64,000 nucleotides of DNA, from positions 1 through 64,000 of the forward strand of contig NZ_PQSS01000023.1 in assembly GCF_002920535.1 (NCBI RefSeq). The letters are read 5' to 3'. The position numbers and the translations under genes are program-made. The notes below the pieces were generated by a model that was given only the letters and a program-made list of their open reading frames with translations, had not been told where the DNA came from and searched no databases. Shown here piece by piece: positions 1 through 12,341 of the stretch. This stretch comes from Streptomyces sp. Ru71. Its GTDB lineage: Bacteria; Actinomycetota; Actinomycetes; Streptomycetales; Streptomycetaceae. Numbering within the stretch: position 1 is the stretch's first letter; the number at the start of each line of letters is the position of its first letter.

Positions 1-214
1 GATCCCCCCGGGCCCCGAACCCCTCCCGAACCCGGAACCGGGCCCACCGCTGTCCTAGCCGGACGGCGCTGAGGACTTGGCGACTGCGGCGGGCCGGCCG
101 GCCGGCGGCCAGACCCCGCCTACGTGCGGCCCCCGCCGCCCCGCCGGTGTCCGGCCCCCGACGCCGGCAGGGCCGAGGCGGTCGCCCGCCCCGGCCCTTC
201 CGGACGGCTGGTCC

Positions 215-1654
215 TTACGCCGTGATCTCCGTCCGGTCGCCGCCCCACAGGGTGTGGAAGGAGCCGTCGCGGTCCACCCGGCGGTAGGTGTGCGCGCCGA
301 AGAAGTCGCGCTGGCCCTGGGTGAGGGCGGCCGGGAGGCGTTCGGCGCGCAGGGCGTCGTAGTAGGCGAGGGCCGCGGAGAAGCCGGGGGTCGGCACGCC
401 CTGGAGGGTCGCGGCGACGACAACCTCGCGCCAGCTGTCCTGCGCCGCCGCGATCTCCCGCGCGAACGTCTCGTCGCTCAGCAGGCTCGGCAGGTCCGGC
501 CGGGCGTCGTACGCGGCGCGGATCCGGTCCAGGAAGGCCGCCCGGATGATGCAGCCGCCGCGCCAGATCGACGACACCGCGCCCAGGTCGATGTCCCAGC
601 CGTACTCCTCGCTGCCCGCGGCGATCTCGTGGAAGCCCTGGGTGTACGACACGATCTTCGAGGCGTACAGGGCCTGTTCCACCCGGTCCGCGAAGGTGGC
701 CGCGTCGGCGGCGGAGAGCGGGGACGGCTTGGGGCCGGCCAGCCCACGCGACGCCTCCCGCAGGGCCGCGTGGCCCGACAGGGAGCGGGCGAAGACCGCC
801 TCCGCGATGCCCGACACCGGCACACCGAGGTCGAGGGCGATCTGGACCGTCCAGCGGCCGGTGCCCTTCTGCTCGGCCTGGTCCACCACCACGTCCACGA
901 ACGGCTTGCCCGTGGCCGCGTCGACGTGCGCCAGCACCTCCGCCGTGATCTCGATCAGGTACGAGTCGAGCCGGCCGGTGTTCCAGGTGCGGAAGATCTC
1001 CGCGATCTCCGCGGGCGTGTACCCGGCCACCTCGCGCAGCAGCTGGTACGCCTCGCCGATCAGCTGCATGTCGGCGTACTCGATGCCGTTGTGCACCATC
1101 TTCACGAAGTGCCCGGCGCCGTCCGGACCGACGTGCGTCACGCACGGCGCCCCGTCCGCCGCCTTCGCGGAGATCTTCTCCAGCATCGGACCGAGCGAGT
1201 CGTACGACTCGGTCGAGCCGCCCGGCATGATGCTCGGGCCGTTCAGCGCGCCCTCCTCGCCGCCGGAGATGCCCGTGCCGACGAAGTGGATGCCCCGCTC
1301 GCGCAGCTCCCGCTCCCGGCGCCGGGTGTCCGCGAAGTGCGCGTTGCCGCCGTCGATGATCATGTCGCCCGGCTCCAGCAGCGGGGCGAACTCCTGGATC
1401 ACCGCGTCCGTCGGCTCCCCGGCCTTCACCATGATCACCAGTCGGCGCGGCCGCTCCAGCGCGTCCACGAACTCCTTGGCGGTCTCGGCCGCGACGAAGT
1501 CGCCCTCGTGCCCGAACTCCTCCACCAGCGCGTGCGTCCGCGACGCCGTCCGGTTGTGCAGCGCCACCGTGTAGCCGTTGCGCGCGAAGTTACGGGCGAG
1601 ATTGCGGCCCATCACCGCGAGTCCGGTGACGCCGATCTGGGCTGAAGTGCTCAT
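215..1654 (-). CDS. gnd: 6-phosphogluconate dehydrogenase (decarboxylating)
   Basis: Cytosolic enzyme of the oxidative pentose phosphate pathway that oxidises 6-phosphogluconate to ribulose 5-phosphate and CO2 with NAD(P)+. The N-terminus has the Rossmann motif 'GVTGLAVMGRNLARN'; further on are the substrate motif 'GISGGEEGALNGPSIMPGG', the catalytic-lysine segment 'HFVKMVHNGIEYADMQ' and the C-terminal 'QRDFFGAHTYRRVDRDGSFH' that closes the active site. At 479 residues it is the long form of the family. I chose the ATG at 1654, preceded by GGGAG about ten bases upstream, over an in-frame start ten codons earlier that adds unconserved residues. It is divergent from the RpfD-like gene. Family assignment is essentially certain. 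Confidence 0.97.
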   Translation of the reverse strand: MSTSAQIGVTGLAVMGRNLARNFARNGYTVALHNRTASRTHALVEEFGHEGDFVAAETAKEFVDALERPRRLVIMVKAGEPTDAVIQEFAPLLEPGDMIIDGGNAHFADTRRRERELRERGIHFVGTGISGGEEGALNGPSIMPGGSTESYDSLGPMLEKISAKAADGAPCVTHVGPDGAGHFVKMVHNGIEYADMQLIGEAYQLLREVAGYTPAEIAEIFRTWNTGRLDSYLIEITAEVLAHVDAATGKPFVDVVVDQAEQKGTGRWTVQIALDLGVPVSGIAEAVFARSLSGHAALREASRGLAGPKPSPLSAADAATFADRVEQALYASKIVSYTQGFHEIAAGSEEYGWDIDLGAVSSIWRGGCIIRAAFLDRIRAAYDARPDLPSLLSDETFAREIAAAQDSWREVVVAATLQGVPTPGFSAALAYYDALRAERLPAALTQGQRDFFGAHTYRRVDRDGSFHTLWGGDRTEITA

Positions 1655-4397
<2,743 letters not shown>

Positions 4398-4608
4398 GAG
4401 CTGCTCCTCTGCGTGAGGCGGGGGCGTCGGCCCCGGCGCGACGAACGGTCGGCTCGCATGACCAACACGATGCCTCTTCACCCTGTTCCACGTCGTCGTC
4501 CCTGAGCACTGAATGCTTCCTACTGCCGGTGGAGTACGCCTGGAGCCCGCTCATACCTCAGGGGGGTGACACAGGGCGGCCACCCGGTGATCACAGCGGG
4601 GCACGGAC

Positions 4609-5481
4609 TTGCTACTACTGCTGCCCGTGGACCTCGACCCCGGCCTCGCCGCCCTCCGGCCGCTCGGCGGCTTCTTCCTGCTGCACGTGACTTCGCGGGC
4701 ACCCCGCCCGCTGCCCACGCTCGCGGACGCCTACGGCGACGATGTGCCGCGGGCCGGCGGAGATCCCCTGGCCATCCGGGTGCGGAAGGTCGCGGGGAGC
4801 ATCCGCGCCCCCGAGCCGCGGGTCGCGGCGTCCATCGCCCACCAGGGGCTGGCTTCGAGGCTGTGGTCCGTCGCCCTCGGCAGTGCCGCGCTGTACGGTA
4901 CGGTCCTGGACCTCGACCCGCGGCTGCTGCACTGGGACCCGGACGCGGGCGCCCCCGACGACCTGTGGCTCACCGAGGCGCGTCCGCGCGACGACCTCCG
5001 GCCGGCCCTGGCCGACACCGCAGGGGAACGCCGCCTGGGGGAAGACCCCGCGCCCCCAGTCGCCACCGCCGCAGGTGAACCCCACCCCTGGGAAGACCCC
5101 GCGCACCCGGTCCCCGCCGCCCTCGCCGACGCCGTACTGGCCGCCCACCTGCGCCCCCTCGGCGCCGCGCTGCGTGCCCGCTACCGCCTCGCGCCCGGGC
5201 TGCTGCGCGGCAACGCCGCCTCCGCGCTGGTGGGCGCCGCCGGGCAGCTGGGGCGCTGGGCCACGGCCCACGGCCGCCCCGAGGTCGCCGCCCGCGCCCG
5301 CGCGCTGACCGCCGCCCTGCTCGCCCACCCGGAGCTGGCCGGCGCGGGCACCTTCACCGCGGCCCGGGGCTTCCGGCGCCGCAGTTGCTGCCTGTACTAC
5401 CGCGTCCCCGGCGGGGGCGTGTGTGGCGACTGCTGCTTCCCGAGCCCACCGCGCTCTTCCCCGCGGGCCCCGTCTGAGTGA
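4609..5481 (+). CDS. FhuF-like (2Fe-2S) siderophore-reductase family protein
   Basis: Cytoplasmic iron-sulfur protein related to ferric siderophore reductases of the FhuF type, which release iron from imported siderophores. The C-terminus has the signature Cys-Cys-x10-Cys-x2-Cys ('CCLYYRVPGGGVCGDC'), and mid-protein 'LASRLWSVALGSAALYG' is typical of the family. Residues 135-168 are a 17-residue tandem duplication, absent from the usual family layout. The start is uncertain: TTG at 4609 has a GCGGGG stretch upstream, and an in-frame GTG at 4627 is possible. No siderophore genes are adjacent. The stop codon overlaps a possible upstream start of glgA, but a better glgA start lies further on. Confidence 0.8.
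   Translation: MLLLLPVDLDPGLAALRPLGGFFLLHVTSRAPRPLPTLADAYGDDVPRAGGDPLAIRVRKVAGSIRAPEPRVAASIAHQGLASRLWSVALGSAALYGTVLDLDPRLLHWDPDAGAPDDLWLTEARPRDDLRPALADTAGERRLGEDPAPPVATAAGEPHPWEDPAHPVPAALADAVLAAHLRPLGAALRARYRLAPGLLRGNAASALVGAAGQLGRWATAHGRPEVAARARALTAALLAHPELAGAGTFTAARGFRRRSCCLYYRVPGGGVCGDCCFPSPPRSSPRAPSE
5011..5112 (+). repeat. 51-bp in-frame tandem duplication in the FhuF-like gene
   Basis: Two successive 17-codon units encode 'ADTAGERRLGEDPAPPV' and 'ATAAGEPHPWEDPAHPV'. They share the skeleton TAxGExxxxEDPAxPV and are followed directly by the conserved helix, so this looks like a duplicated or inserted surface loop. Confidence 0.75.
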
Positions 5482-5522
5482 CCATGAAGGGGCAACAGCC
5501 GCTGAGCACAGGGGGTCGACGG

Positions 5523-6695
5523 GTGCGAGTGGGACTGCTGACCCGGGAGTTCCCCCCGGACGTGTACGGCGGCGCGGGCGTCCATGTCGAGTTCCTGGCC
5601 CGTGAGCTCGGGCCGCTGGTCGATCTCGACGTGCACTGCTGGGGCGAGGGCTCCGCCGCGGACAGGGCGGCCGGTATCCAGCGCCACCGCCCCTGGTCCC
5701 GCCTGGACGACGCCAACGACGCGCTGCGCACCTTCTCCGTGGACCTGTCGATGGCCGCCGCGCTGCAGGGCCGCGACCTGGTCCACTCCCACACCTGGTA
5801 CGCCAACCTGGGCGGCCACCTCGCCAAGCTGCTGTACGGCGTCCCGCACGTGGTGACCGCGCACTCGCTGGAGCCGCTGCGGCCCTGGAAGGCCGAGCAG
5901 CTGGGCGGCGGCTACGAGCTGTCCGGCTGGGCCGAGCGCACCGCCTTCGAGTCCGCCGACGCGGTCATCGCCGTCTCCGGTGCCATGCGCGAGGACATCC
6001 TGGCCTGCTATCCGGCGCTCGACCCGGAGCGGGTGCACGTCGTGCACAACGGCATCGACACCGCGCTGTACCGGCCCGATCCCGGCACCGACGCCCTCGT
6101 CCGGGCCGGCGTCGACCCGGACCGCCCGTACGTGCTGTTCGTCGGGCGCATCACCCGGCAGAAGGGCGTCCCGCACCTGCTGCGGGCCGTGCGGGACATC
6201 GACCCGGCCGCCCAGGTCGTGCTGTGCGCGGGCGCCCCCGACACCCCGGAGATCGACCGCGAGTTCCGCACGCTGTACGAGGAGCTGAGCGCCGTACGCG
6301 ACGGGGTGCGCTGGATTCCGCGCATGCTGCCGCGTCCCGAGGTGATCCAGCTGCTCACGCACGCGGCGGCCTTCGTGTGCCCGTCGGTGTACGAGCCGCT
6401 CGGCATCGTGAACCTGGAGGCGATGGCCTGCGGCACCCCTGTGGTCGCCTCCCGGGTCGGCGGCATCCCGGAGGTCGTCGAGGACGGCGTGACCGGGGTA
6501 CTCGTCGATGTGGACGACCACTTCGAAGCGGGTCTCGCCCGCGCGCTGGACCGGGTCCTCGGGGACCCGGTCGCCGCCCGGCGCATGGGTGAGGCGGGAC
6601 AGGAGCGGGCGGTCACCCGGTTCGGCTGGGACGCGGTCGCACGGCGCACGGTCGAGCTCTACGAGGAGATCCTCGGCGGCAGGAAGCAGGCGTAA
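5523..6695 (+). CDS. glgA: glycogen synthase / maltose-1-phosphate synthase-type GT4 glycosyltransferase
   Basis: Retaining GT4 glucosyltransferase of the actinobacterial GlgA type. In mycobacteria the homologue (GlgM) makes maltose 1-phosphate from ADP-glucose for the GlgE route, so either linear glucan extension or maltose 1-phosphate synthesis is possible here. The N-terminal 'TREFPPDVYGGAGVHVEF' binds acceptor; 'VLFVGRITRQKG' and 'YEPLGIVNLEAMACGTPVVA' (the E-x7-E nucleotide-sugar motif) form the C-terminal Rossmann domain. I place the start at GTG 5523, with AGGGGG upstream; GTG 5478 and ATG 5484 are in frame but add 13-15 unconserved residues. It sits just upstream of glgC, which would supply ADP-glucose. 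Confidence 0.93.
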   Translation: MRVGLLTREFPPDVYGGAGVHVEFLARELGPLVDLDVHCWGEGSAADRAAGIQRHRPWSRLDDANDALRTFSVDLSMAAALQGRDLVHSHTWYANLGGHLAKLLYGVPHVVTAHSLEPLRPWKAEQLGGGYELSGWAERTAFESADAVIAVSGAMREDILACYPALDPERVHVVHNGIDTALYRPDPGTDALVRAGVDPDRPYVLFVGRITRQKGVPHLLRAVRDIDPAAQVVLCAGAPDTPEIDREFRTLYEELSAVRDGVRWIPRMLPRPEVIQLLTHAAAFVCPSVYEPLGIVNLEAMACGTPVVASRVGGIPEVVEDGVTGVLVDVDDHFEAGLARALDRVLGDPVAARRMGEAGQERAVTRFGWDAVARRTVELYEEILGGRKQA

Positions 6696-6746
6696 GCGCC
6701 CTGACCAAGGGCAGGCATCGGTCAACCAGTGGTGAGGGGAGCGGCC

Positions 6747-7967
6747 ATGCGTCGTGGTGGTCCTTCGGTGCTCGGCATCGTGCTCGCGGGCGGAGAGGGC
6801 AAGCGCCTGATGCCCCTGACCGCCGACCGCGCCAAACCGGCGGTCACCTTCGGCGGGACGTACCGGCTCGTCGACTTCGTACTGTCCAACCTCGTCAACG
6901 GCGACATCCTGCGCATCTGCGTGCTGACCCAGTACAAGTCGCACTCGCTGGACCGGCACATCACCACCACCTGGCGGATGTCCAGCCTGCTCGGCAACTA
7001 CGTCACCCCCGTCCCGGCCCAGCAGCGCCTCGGCCCGCGCTGGTACCTGGGCAGCGCGGACGCGATCCTGCAGTCGCTGAACCTGATCCACGACGAGCAG
7101 CCCGAGTACGTGGCCGTCTTCGGCGCCGACCACGTGTACCGCATGGACCCGCGCCAGATGCTGGCCCAGCACATCGAGGGCGGCGCGGGCGTCACCGTGG
7201 CCGGCATCCGGGTGCCGCGCGCCGAGTCCTCGTCCTTCGGCGTGATCACGCCGGGCTCGGACGGGCGGACGGTGGAGCGCTTCCTGGAGAAGCCCGCGGA
7301 CCCGCCGGGCCTCGCGGACGACCCGGCCTGTGTGTTCGCCTCGATGGGCAACTACATCTTCACCACCAAGGCGCTGATCGACGCCCTGCACCGGGACGCC
7401 GAGGACACGAAGTCCGTGCACGACATGGGTGGCTCGATCCTGCCCCAGCTCACCGAGCGCGGGGAGGCGCAGCTGTACGACTTCAGCGCCAACCACGTGC
7501 CCGGCGAGACCAGCCGCGACCAGGGCTACTGGCGGGACGTGGGCACCATCGACGCGTACTACGAGGCCCACATGGACCTCATCGCCGAGCGCCCCGCGTT
7601 CAACCTCTACAACCGGCACTGGCCGATCTACACCCACTCCACCGACCTGTCCCCGGCCCGCTTCAACGCCGGCGGCATCGCCAGCGAGTCGATCATCAGC
7701 GCCGGGTGCCTCATCCGCGGCCAGGTCACCCGCTCGGTGCTGTCCCCGGGCGTGGTGGTGGACCCGGGTGCGGTCGTCCAGGGCTCGGTGCTGCACGACA
7801 ACGTCCACGTGGGCCGGGGTGCGATCGTGCGCGGCGCGATCCTGGACAAGAACGTCGAGGTGCCGCCGGGCGCGACGATCGGCGTCAACCCTAGCCGTGA
7901 CGCGGAGCTGTACACGGTCTCCAAGGCAGGAGTGATCGCCCTGGGCAAGGACCAGCGGGTCTCCTAG
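6747..7967 (+). CDS. glgC: glucose-1-phosphate adenylyltransferase
   Basis: ADP-glucose pyrophosphorylase: ATP plus glucose 1-phosphate gives ADP-glucose and PPi, the committed step of glycogen and alpha-glucan synthesis. The N-terminal nucleotidyltransferase loop is '[20 protein letters not shown]'; the substrate region includes '[10 protein letters not shown]' and 'FLEKPADPP', and the C-terminus is a left-handed beta-helix with hexapeptides. The ATG at 6747 follows GAGGGGAGCGGCC. It lies 51 bases after glgA on the same strand, so the two are likely one transcription unit providing donor and polymerase. Length (406 residues) is normal. Confidence 0.96.
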   Translation: MRRGGPSVLGIVLAGGEGKRLMPLTADRAKPAVTFGGTYRLVDFVLSNLVNGDILRICVLTQYKSHSLDRHITTTWRMSSLLGNYVTPVPAQQRLGPRWYLGSADAILQSLNLIHDEQPEYVAVFGADHVYRMDPRQMLAQHIEGGAGVTVAGIRVPRAESSSFGVITPGSDGRTVERFLEKPADPPGLADDPACVFASMGNYIFTTKALIDALHRDAEDTKSVHDMGGSILPQLTERGEAQLYDFSANHVPGETSRDQGYWRDVGTIDAYYEAHMDLIAERPAFNLYNRHWPIYTHSTDLSPARFNAGGIASESIISAGCLIRGQVTRSVLSPGVVVDPGAVVQGSVLHDNVHVGRGAIVRGAILDKNVEVPPGATIGVNPSRDAELYTVSKAGVIALGKDQRVS

Positions 7968-7989
7968 CCGTAGGCGCCGACGTGGGTCC

Positions 7990-8016
7990 GGCGGGGGCGC
8001 GGCAGGCGTCCCCGCC
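7990..8016 (+). terminator. possible hairpin terminator after glgC
   Basis: GGCGGGG (7990-7996) pairs with CCCCGCC (8010-8016) across a 13-base loop, 22 bases after the glgC stop. There is no T-run, so it may act only as a 3'-end stabiliser. Confidence 0.35.
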
Positions 8017-8097
8017 CCGGTCCGCCCCCGTCTGCCCGTCCGCTTGTCATGCCCTGGACGGGAACCGGAATCCGTGCTGTCATGCCGAGGGCCGCTG

Positions 8098-8113
8098 TTT
8101 ACAACGATGTAAA
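8098..8113. promoter_or_regulatory. LacI-type palindromic operator upstream of GH2 gene
   Basis: TTTACAACGATGTAAA is a 16-bp dyad with seven of eight pairs matching and a central CG, typical of LacI/GalR-family operators. It lies 55 bases before the GH2 start and is AT-rich against a GC-rich background. No LacI gene is adjacent, so the regulator would act in trans. Confidence 0.55.
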
Positions 8114-8168
8114 AGCGCGCCCGTCCCGGGCGACGAGCCGTCACCCGCCTTCCCCCGAAGGAGGATCC

Positions 8169-10790
8169 ATGCGCACCGGACGCCTCAGAACGAAACTCAC
8201 GCTCCTGCTCGCCACGGCCCTAGGGCTCGCCGGTCTGACCGCGGCCCCGGCCGCCGGCGCCGGCACCGCCCGGGCCGCGGACGCCGTCGAGGTCCACGGC
8301 CTCAAGGGCGAGTACTACACCCAGTCCGCCCCCGGGGCCTTCGACTTCCACGAGCTGAAGGCCACCGGCTTCGACCCGGACCTCGACTTCGACACCCTGG
8401 AGCCGCGCCTGCAGTTCACCACCGGACAGTCGGACGACGTCAGCGTCCGCTGGACCGGCAAGCTCGTCCCCGAGCGGTCCGGCCCCCACACCTTCTCGAT
8501 CACCGGCGACAACGGCTTCCGCCTGTGGGTCGGCGGCCGGCTCGCCATCGACCACTGGGTCGACGACTGGGACCGCGAACAGGCCTCCGCTCCCGTCGAG
8601 TTGACCGCCGGACAGTCCTACGACCTCAAGGTCGAGTACTTCGAGCACTTCGGCGGCTCCAACCTGCATCTGCGCTGGACCGAGCCCGGCGGCGCCAAGG
8701 AGACCGTGCCGCAGTCGGCGCTGCGCCTGCCCGACGGCTTCGACTACGACGGCGCCACCGCCGCCACCGTCCTCGCCGACGGCCGCACCCTGAAGCTGGA
8801 CTTCGCGCAGACCCTGGCCGCGCCCCCGGCCTCCTTCACGGACCACCTCCGGGCCGTCATCGGCGGCGCCTCCTGGCCGCTGGCCGGCGCCCGGCCCGAC
8901 CCCGCCGACCCCAGGGCCCTGCTCGTCGCCCTCGACCAGCCCGTCGTGGGCAACAAGGCCGGTACCGCCCGCGGCACCGCCGACGTCCGCTACGACGGAG
9001 CCGGCGGCCTGACGGGGACCGACGGCAACGTTGTCAAAGCCTTCTGGAGCAGCGGCCCCAACCGCTCGACGTACGAACTGCGCACCCCCTGGGCCGACCA
9101 GGTCGATCCGGAGCGGCCGCTCGACGACTACCCCAGGCCCCAGCTCACCCGCGACGCCTGGCAGAACCTCAACGGCCGCTGGCAGTTCGCCGCCGCCGAG
9201 GCGCAGGAGCGGCCGCCCACTGGCCGCGACCTGCCCGAGCGGATCACCGTGCCCTACCCGGTCGAGTCGCAGCTGTCCGGCCTGGAGCGGCACGAGGACC
9301 GTATGTGGTACCGCCGCACCTTCACCGTCCCGCCCGGCTGGCACATCGGCTCCGGCAAGCGGCTGAAGCTCAACTTCGGCGCCGTCGACTGGCGGGCCGA
9401 GGTGTACGTCAACGGCACCGAGGTCACCGAACACCAGGGCGGCTACGACAGGTTCAGCGCCGACATCACCGACGCGCTGAGGCCCGGCCGTACCCAGGAA
9501 CTGATCGTCGGCGTGTACGACCCGACCGACGCGGCGGGCGGCGAGAACCCGCCGCTGGGCAAGCAGCGCCTGGACCCGAGCGGCATCTGGTACACCCCGA
9601 CCTCCGGCATCTGGCAGACGGTCTGGCTGGAGCCGGTCGCCGCCGACCATGTCGAGGCCCTCAAGCTCACCCCCGACCTCATCCGCGACACGCTCACCGT
9701 CGAGGCGCGGGGCGTACGCGCCGGCGTACCGGTCACGGCGACGGCGTACGCGCACGGCCGCCTCGTGGCCACGGCGCACGGCACCACCGGCACCCCGCTG
9801 ACCCTGACGATCAGTGACCCGCACCTGTGGACGCCCGACGACCCGTTCCTGTACGACCTGAGGCTGACCGTCGGCGCCGACCGCGTCGGCAGCTACTTCG
9901 GGATGCGCTCCATCGGCGTGCGGAAGATCGACGGAGTGCCCCGCACGGTCCTCAACGGCAAGCCCGTCTATCTGATGGCCACCCTCGACCAGGGCTTCTG
10001 GCCGGACGGCCTGTACACCGCGCCGACCGACGACGCCCTCGCGTACGACCTGAAGGTGCACAAGCGGCTCGGCTTCAACTCCGTGCGCAAGCACATCAAG
10101 GTCGAACCCGACCGCTGGTTCTACTGGACCGACCGGCTGGGCCTGCTGGTGTGGCAGGACATGCCCGCGACGACCGCCGGTGTGAACCCGGACGCCGCCG
10201 CCCGCGCCGAGTACGAGCGGGAGATGAAGAAGATCATGGAGGACCACGTCTCCAGCCCGTCGGTGATCATGTGGGTCACCTTCAACGAGGGCTGGGGCCA
10301 GTACGACGAGGCCCGCATCGCCGACCAGGCCAAGACCTGGGACCCCACCCGGCTGGTCAACGGCATGTCGGGGCTCAACCTGGGCCGCGACGGCGGCACC
10401 GGCGACGTGATGGACGAGCACGGCTACCCCAGTCCCGCCCTGCCGCCCCACCCGGACGGGGAACGCGCCCTGCTCAGCGGCGAGTACGGCGGCCTCGGCC
10501 TGGCGGTGCCCGGGCACGCCTGGCCGGTGCAGCAGAGTTACGTCGACGTCGACCCGGCGACGTACACCGACGACTACCTGGCGAAGCTCGGCGAGGTGCG
10601 CGCGCTGGCCTGCCGGGGCGGCAACGGCGCCGTCTACACACAGATCAGCGACGTCGAGGGCGAGCTGAACGGCCTGCTCACCTACGACCGCCGGGTGCTC
10701 AAGCCGGACGCCGGCCGGCTGCGCGCCGCCCATCGCGCGCTGATCCGGGACGCGTCGCAGGCGAGGGTCGCAGGCTGCCCCGCTTCCTGA
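8169..10790 (+). CDS. secreted PA14-domain glycoside hydrolase family 2 protein
   Basis: Extracellular glycosidase of the GH2 clan (beta-galactosidase, beta-mannosidase or related; exact sugar not determinable). Residues 1-38 are a Sec signal peptide with cleavage near 'GTARAAD'. A PA14-type carbohydrate-binding domain follows ('GLKGEYYTQSAPGAFDF', 'FSITGDNGFRLWVGGRLAID'). The GH2 jelly-roll starts at 'TRDAWQNLNGRWQFAAAEAQ', and the TIM barrel has the acid/base Glu in 'WVTFNEGWGQYD' (about E707) and the nucleophile in 'LLSGEYGGLGLA' (about E772). The ATG is preceded by a perfect AAGGAGGA. A palindromic operator upstream suggests sugar-responsive control, and a strong terminator follows. Confidence 0.93.
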   Translation: MRTGRLRTKLTLLLATALGLAGLTAAPAAGAGTARAADAVEVHGLKGEYYTQSAPGAFDFHELKATGFDPDLDFDTLEPRLQFTTGQSDDVSVRWTGKLVPERSGPHTFSITGDNGFRLWVGGRLAIDHWVDDWDREQASAPVELTAGQSYDLKVEYFEHFGGSNLHLRWTEPGGAKETVPQSALRLPDGFDYDGATAATVLADGRTLKLDFAQTLAAPPASFTDHLRAVIGGASWPLAGARPDPADPRALLVALDQPVVGNKAGTARGTADVRYDGAGGLTGTDGNVVKAFWSSGPNRSTYELRTPWADQVDPERPLDDYPRPQLTRDAWQNLNGRWQFAAAEAQERPPTGRDLPERITVPYPVESQLSGLERHEDRMWYRRTFTVPPGWHIGSGKRLKLNFGAVDWRAEVYVNGTEVTEHQGGYDRFSADITDALRPGRTQELIVGVYDPTDAAGGENPPLGKQRLDPSGIWYTPTSGIWQTVWLEPVAADHVEALKLTPDLIRDTLTVEARGVRAGVPVTATAYAHGRLVATAHGTTGTPLTLTISDPHLWTPDDPFLYDLRLTVGADRVGSYFGMRSIGVRKIDGVPRTVLNGKPVYLMATLDQGFWPDGLYTAPTDDALAYDLKVHKRLGFNSVRKHIKVEPDRWFYWTDRLGLLVWQDMPATTAGVNPDAAARAEYEREMKKIMEDHVSSPSVIMWVTFNEGWGQYDEARIADQAKTWDPTRLVNGMSGLNLGRDGGTGDVMDEHGYPSPALPPHPDGERALLSGEYGGLGLAVPGHAWPVQQSYVDVDPATYTDDYLAKLGEVRALACRGGNGAVYTQISDVEGELNGLLTYDRRVLKPDAGRLRAAHRALIRDASQARVAGCPAS

Positions 10791-10861
10791 CCCGTGCGCG
10801 CCGCCCGGTCGGCTCGCGGCCGTCCGGGTGAAGTGACCTCAACGACCCCTTGAGTCCCATG

Positions 10862-10891
10862 AGTCCCGTCCCTCACACGAGGGACGGGACT
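10862..10891 (+). terminator. rho-independent-type terminator hairpin
   Basis: AGTCCCGTCCCTC pairs perfectly over 13 bp with GAGGGACGGGACT around the four-base loop ACAC and is followed by TTAA. It lies 71 bases after the GH2 stop and isolates the acyltransferase gene from the GH2 transcript. It is one of the strongest simple hairpins in the window. Confidence 0.85.
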
Positions 10892-10991
10892 TAATCTGCT
10901 GTTAACTGTGCGTAGCCTGATCGTACTTGACCGTAATCGGTTCCAGGGGTTTGACTGCACACTCATCGGTCCGTCGACGCGAGGCAAGCCC

Positions 10992-12341
10992 TTGACTTCT
11001 GATCTGCTCGCACCTCTCGACCTGGCGTTCTGGAACATCGAGTCCCCCGAACACCCCATGCACCTGGGCGCGCTCGGGATCTTCTCCGCCCACTCGCCGA
11101 CCGCGGGCGCGCACGCGGCCGACCTGCTCGCCGCGCGCGCCGCGGCCGTGCCCGGGCTGCGCATGCGCATCCGTGACGTCTGGCAGCCCCGCGAGGCGCG
11201 CTCGCCGTTCTCCTTCGGCGGGGCCGTGCGCGAGCCCGTGCCCGACTTCGACCCGCTCGACCACATCCGGCTGCACGCCCCCACGGCCGACTTCCACGAC
11301 GAGGCCGGCCGGCTCATGGAGCGTCCGCTGGAGCGCGGGCGGCCACCGTGGGAGGCGCATGTGCTGCCCGGCGCCGACGGGGTGTCCTTCGCCGTGCTGT
11401 TCAAGTTCCACCACGCCCTGGCCGACGGGCTGCGGGCGCTCGGCCTGGCCGCCGCCGTCCTCGACCCCGTCGAGATGCCCGCGTCCCGGCCCAGGCCCGC
11501 CGAGCCCGCACGCGGTCTGCTGCCCGATGTGCGGCGGCTGCCGGGCCTGGTGCGCGGGGCCGTGGCGGGCGCCCTGTCCGACGTCGGCCGCGCCCTCGAC
11601 ATCGGCGCCTCCGTGGCCGTCTCCACCCTCGGTGTGCGCAGCACGCCGGCGCTGACCGCCGAGCCGTCGGGCACCCGCCGCACCGCCGGCGTGGTCCTCG
11701 ACCTCGACGATGTGCACCGCATCCGCAAGACCGTCGGCGGCACCGTCAACGACGTGCTGATCGCGGTCGTCGCCGGCGCGCTGCGCACCTGGCTCGACGA
11801 GCGCGGCGACGGCAGCGAGGGCGTCGCGCCGCGCGCCCTGATCCCGGTCTCCAAGCGCCGCCCGCGCACCGCCCACCCCCAGGGCAACCGGCTCTCCGGG
11901 TACCTGATACGGCTCCCGGTCGGCGAGAGCGACCCGCTCGGCCGGCTGGCGCAGGTGCGCGTGGCGATGGACCGCAACAAGGACGCCGGACCGGGCCGGG
12001 GCGCCGGCGCGGTCGCGCTGCTCGCCGACCATGTGCCGGCGCTCGGCCACCGGCTCGGCGGGCCGCTGGTCAGCCAGGCGGCCCGGCTGTGGTTCGACAT
12101 CCTCGTCACCAGCGTGCCGCTGCCCAGCCTGAGCCTGAGGCTCGGCGGGAACCCGCTCACCGCCGTCTTCCCGCTCGCCCCGCTGGCCCGCGGCCAGTCC
12201 CTGGCGGTCGCGGTCTCGACGTACCAGGGCCGGGTCCACTACGGCCTGGTCGCCGACGCCGAGGCCGTACCGGATCTCGACCGGTTCGCCGCTGCCCTGT
12301 CCCAGGAGGTGGAGACACTGCTCACAGCGTGCGTGGACTGA
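10992..12341 (+). CDS. wax ester synthase / acyl-CoA:diacylglycerol acyltransferase (WS/DGAT)
   Basis: Membrane-associated acyltransferase that esterifies diacylglycerol or long-chain alcohols with acyl-CoA, forming storage lipid. The catalytic HHxxxDG motif is 'HHALADG' (H140 to G146 from the chosen start). The N-terminal 'LAPLDLAFWNIESPEHPMHL' and the later 'VGGTVNDVLIAVVAGALRTW' and 'NRLSGYLIRLPVGE' are diagnostic of the family. I set the start at TTG 10992, which has GAGG at normal spacing and gives the usual N-terminus; in-frame codons from 10908 add unconserved residues. It stands alone after the strong terminator, 103 bases before the next gene. Confidence 0.93.
   Translation: MTSDLLAPLDLAFWNIESPEHPMHLGALGIFSAHSPTAGAHAADLLAARAAAVPGLRMRIRDVWQPREARSPFSFGGAVREPVPDFDPLDHIRLHAPTADFHDEAGRLMERPLERGRPPWEAHVLPGADGVSFAVLFKFHHALADGLRALGLAAAVLDPVEMPASRPRPAEPARGLLPDVRRLPGLVRGAVAGALSDVGRALDIGASVAVSTLGVRSTPALTAEPSGTRRTAGVVLDLDDVHRIRKTVGGTVNDVLIAVVAGALRTWLDERGDGSEGVAPRALIPVSKRRPRTAHPQGNRLSGYLIRLPVGESDPLGRLAQVRVAMDRNKDAGPGRGAGAVALLADHVPALGHRLGGPLVSQAARLWFDILVTSVPLPSLSLRLGGNPLTAVFPLAPLARGQSLAVAVSTYQGRVHYGLVADAEAVPDLDRFAAALSQEVETLLTACVD

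Noticed and set aside
1-214. Possible gene end at the left edge
   Set aside because: Only GC-rich open frames without start signals or domain similarity are seen; I treat it as the intergenic region after gnd.
5478-5522. Longer glgA start at GTG 5478 overlapping the FhuF-like stop
   Set aside because: The overlap looks like coupling, but the added residues are unconserved and GTG 5523 has a good AGGGGG ribosome site and the family-typical N-terminus.
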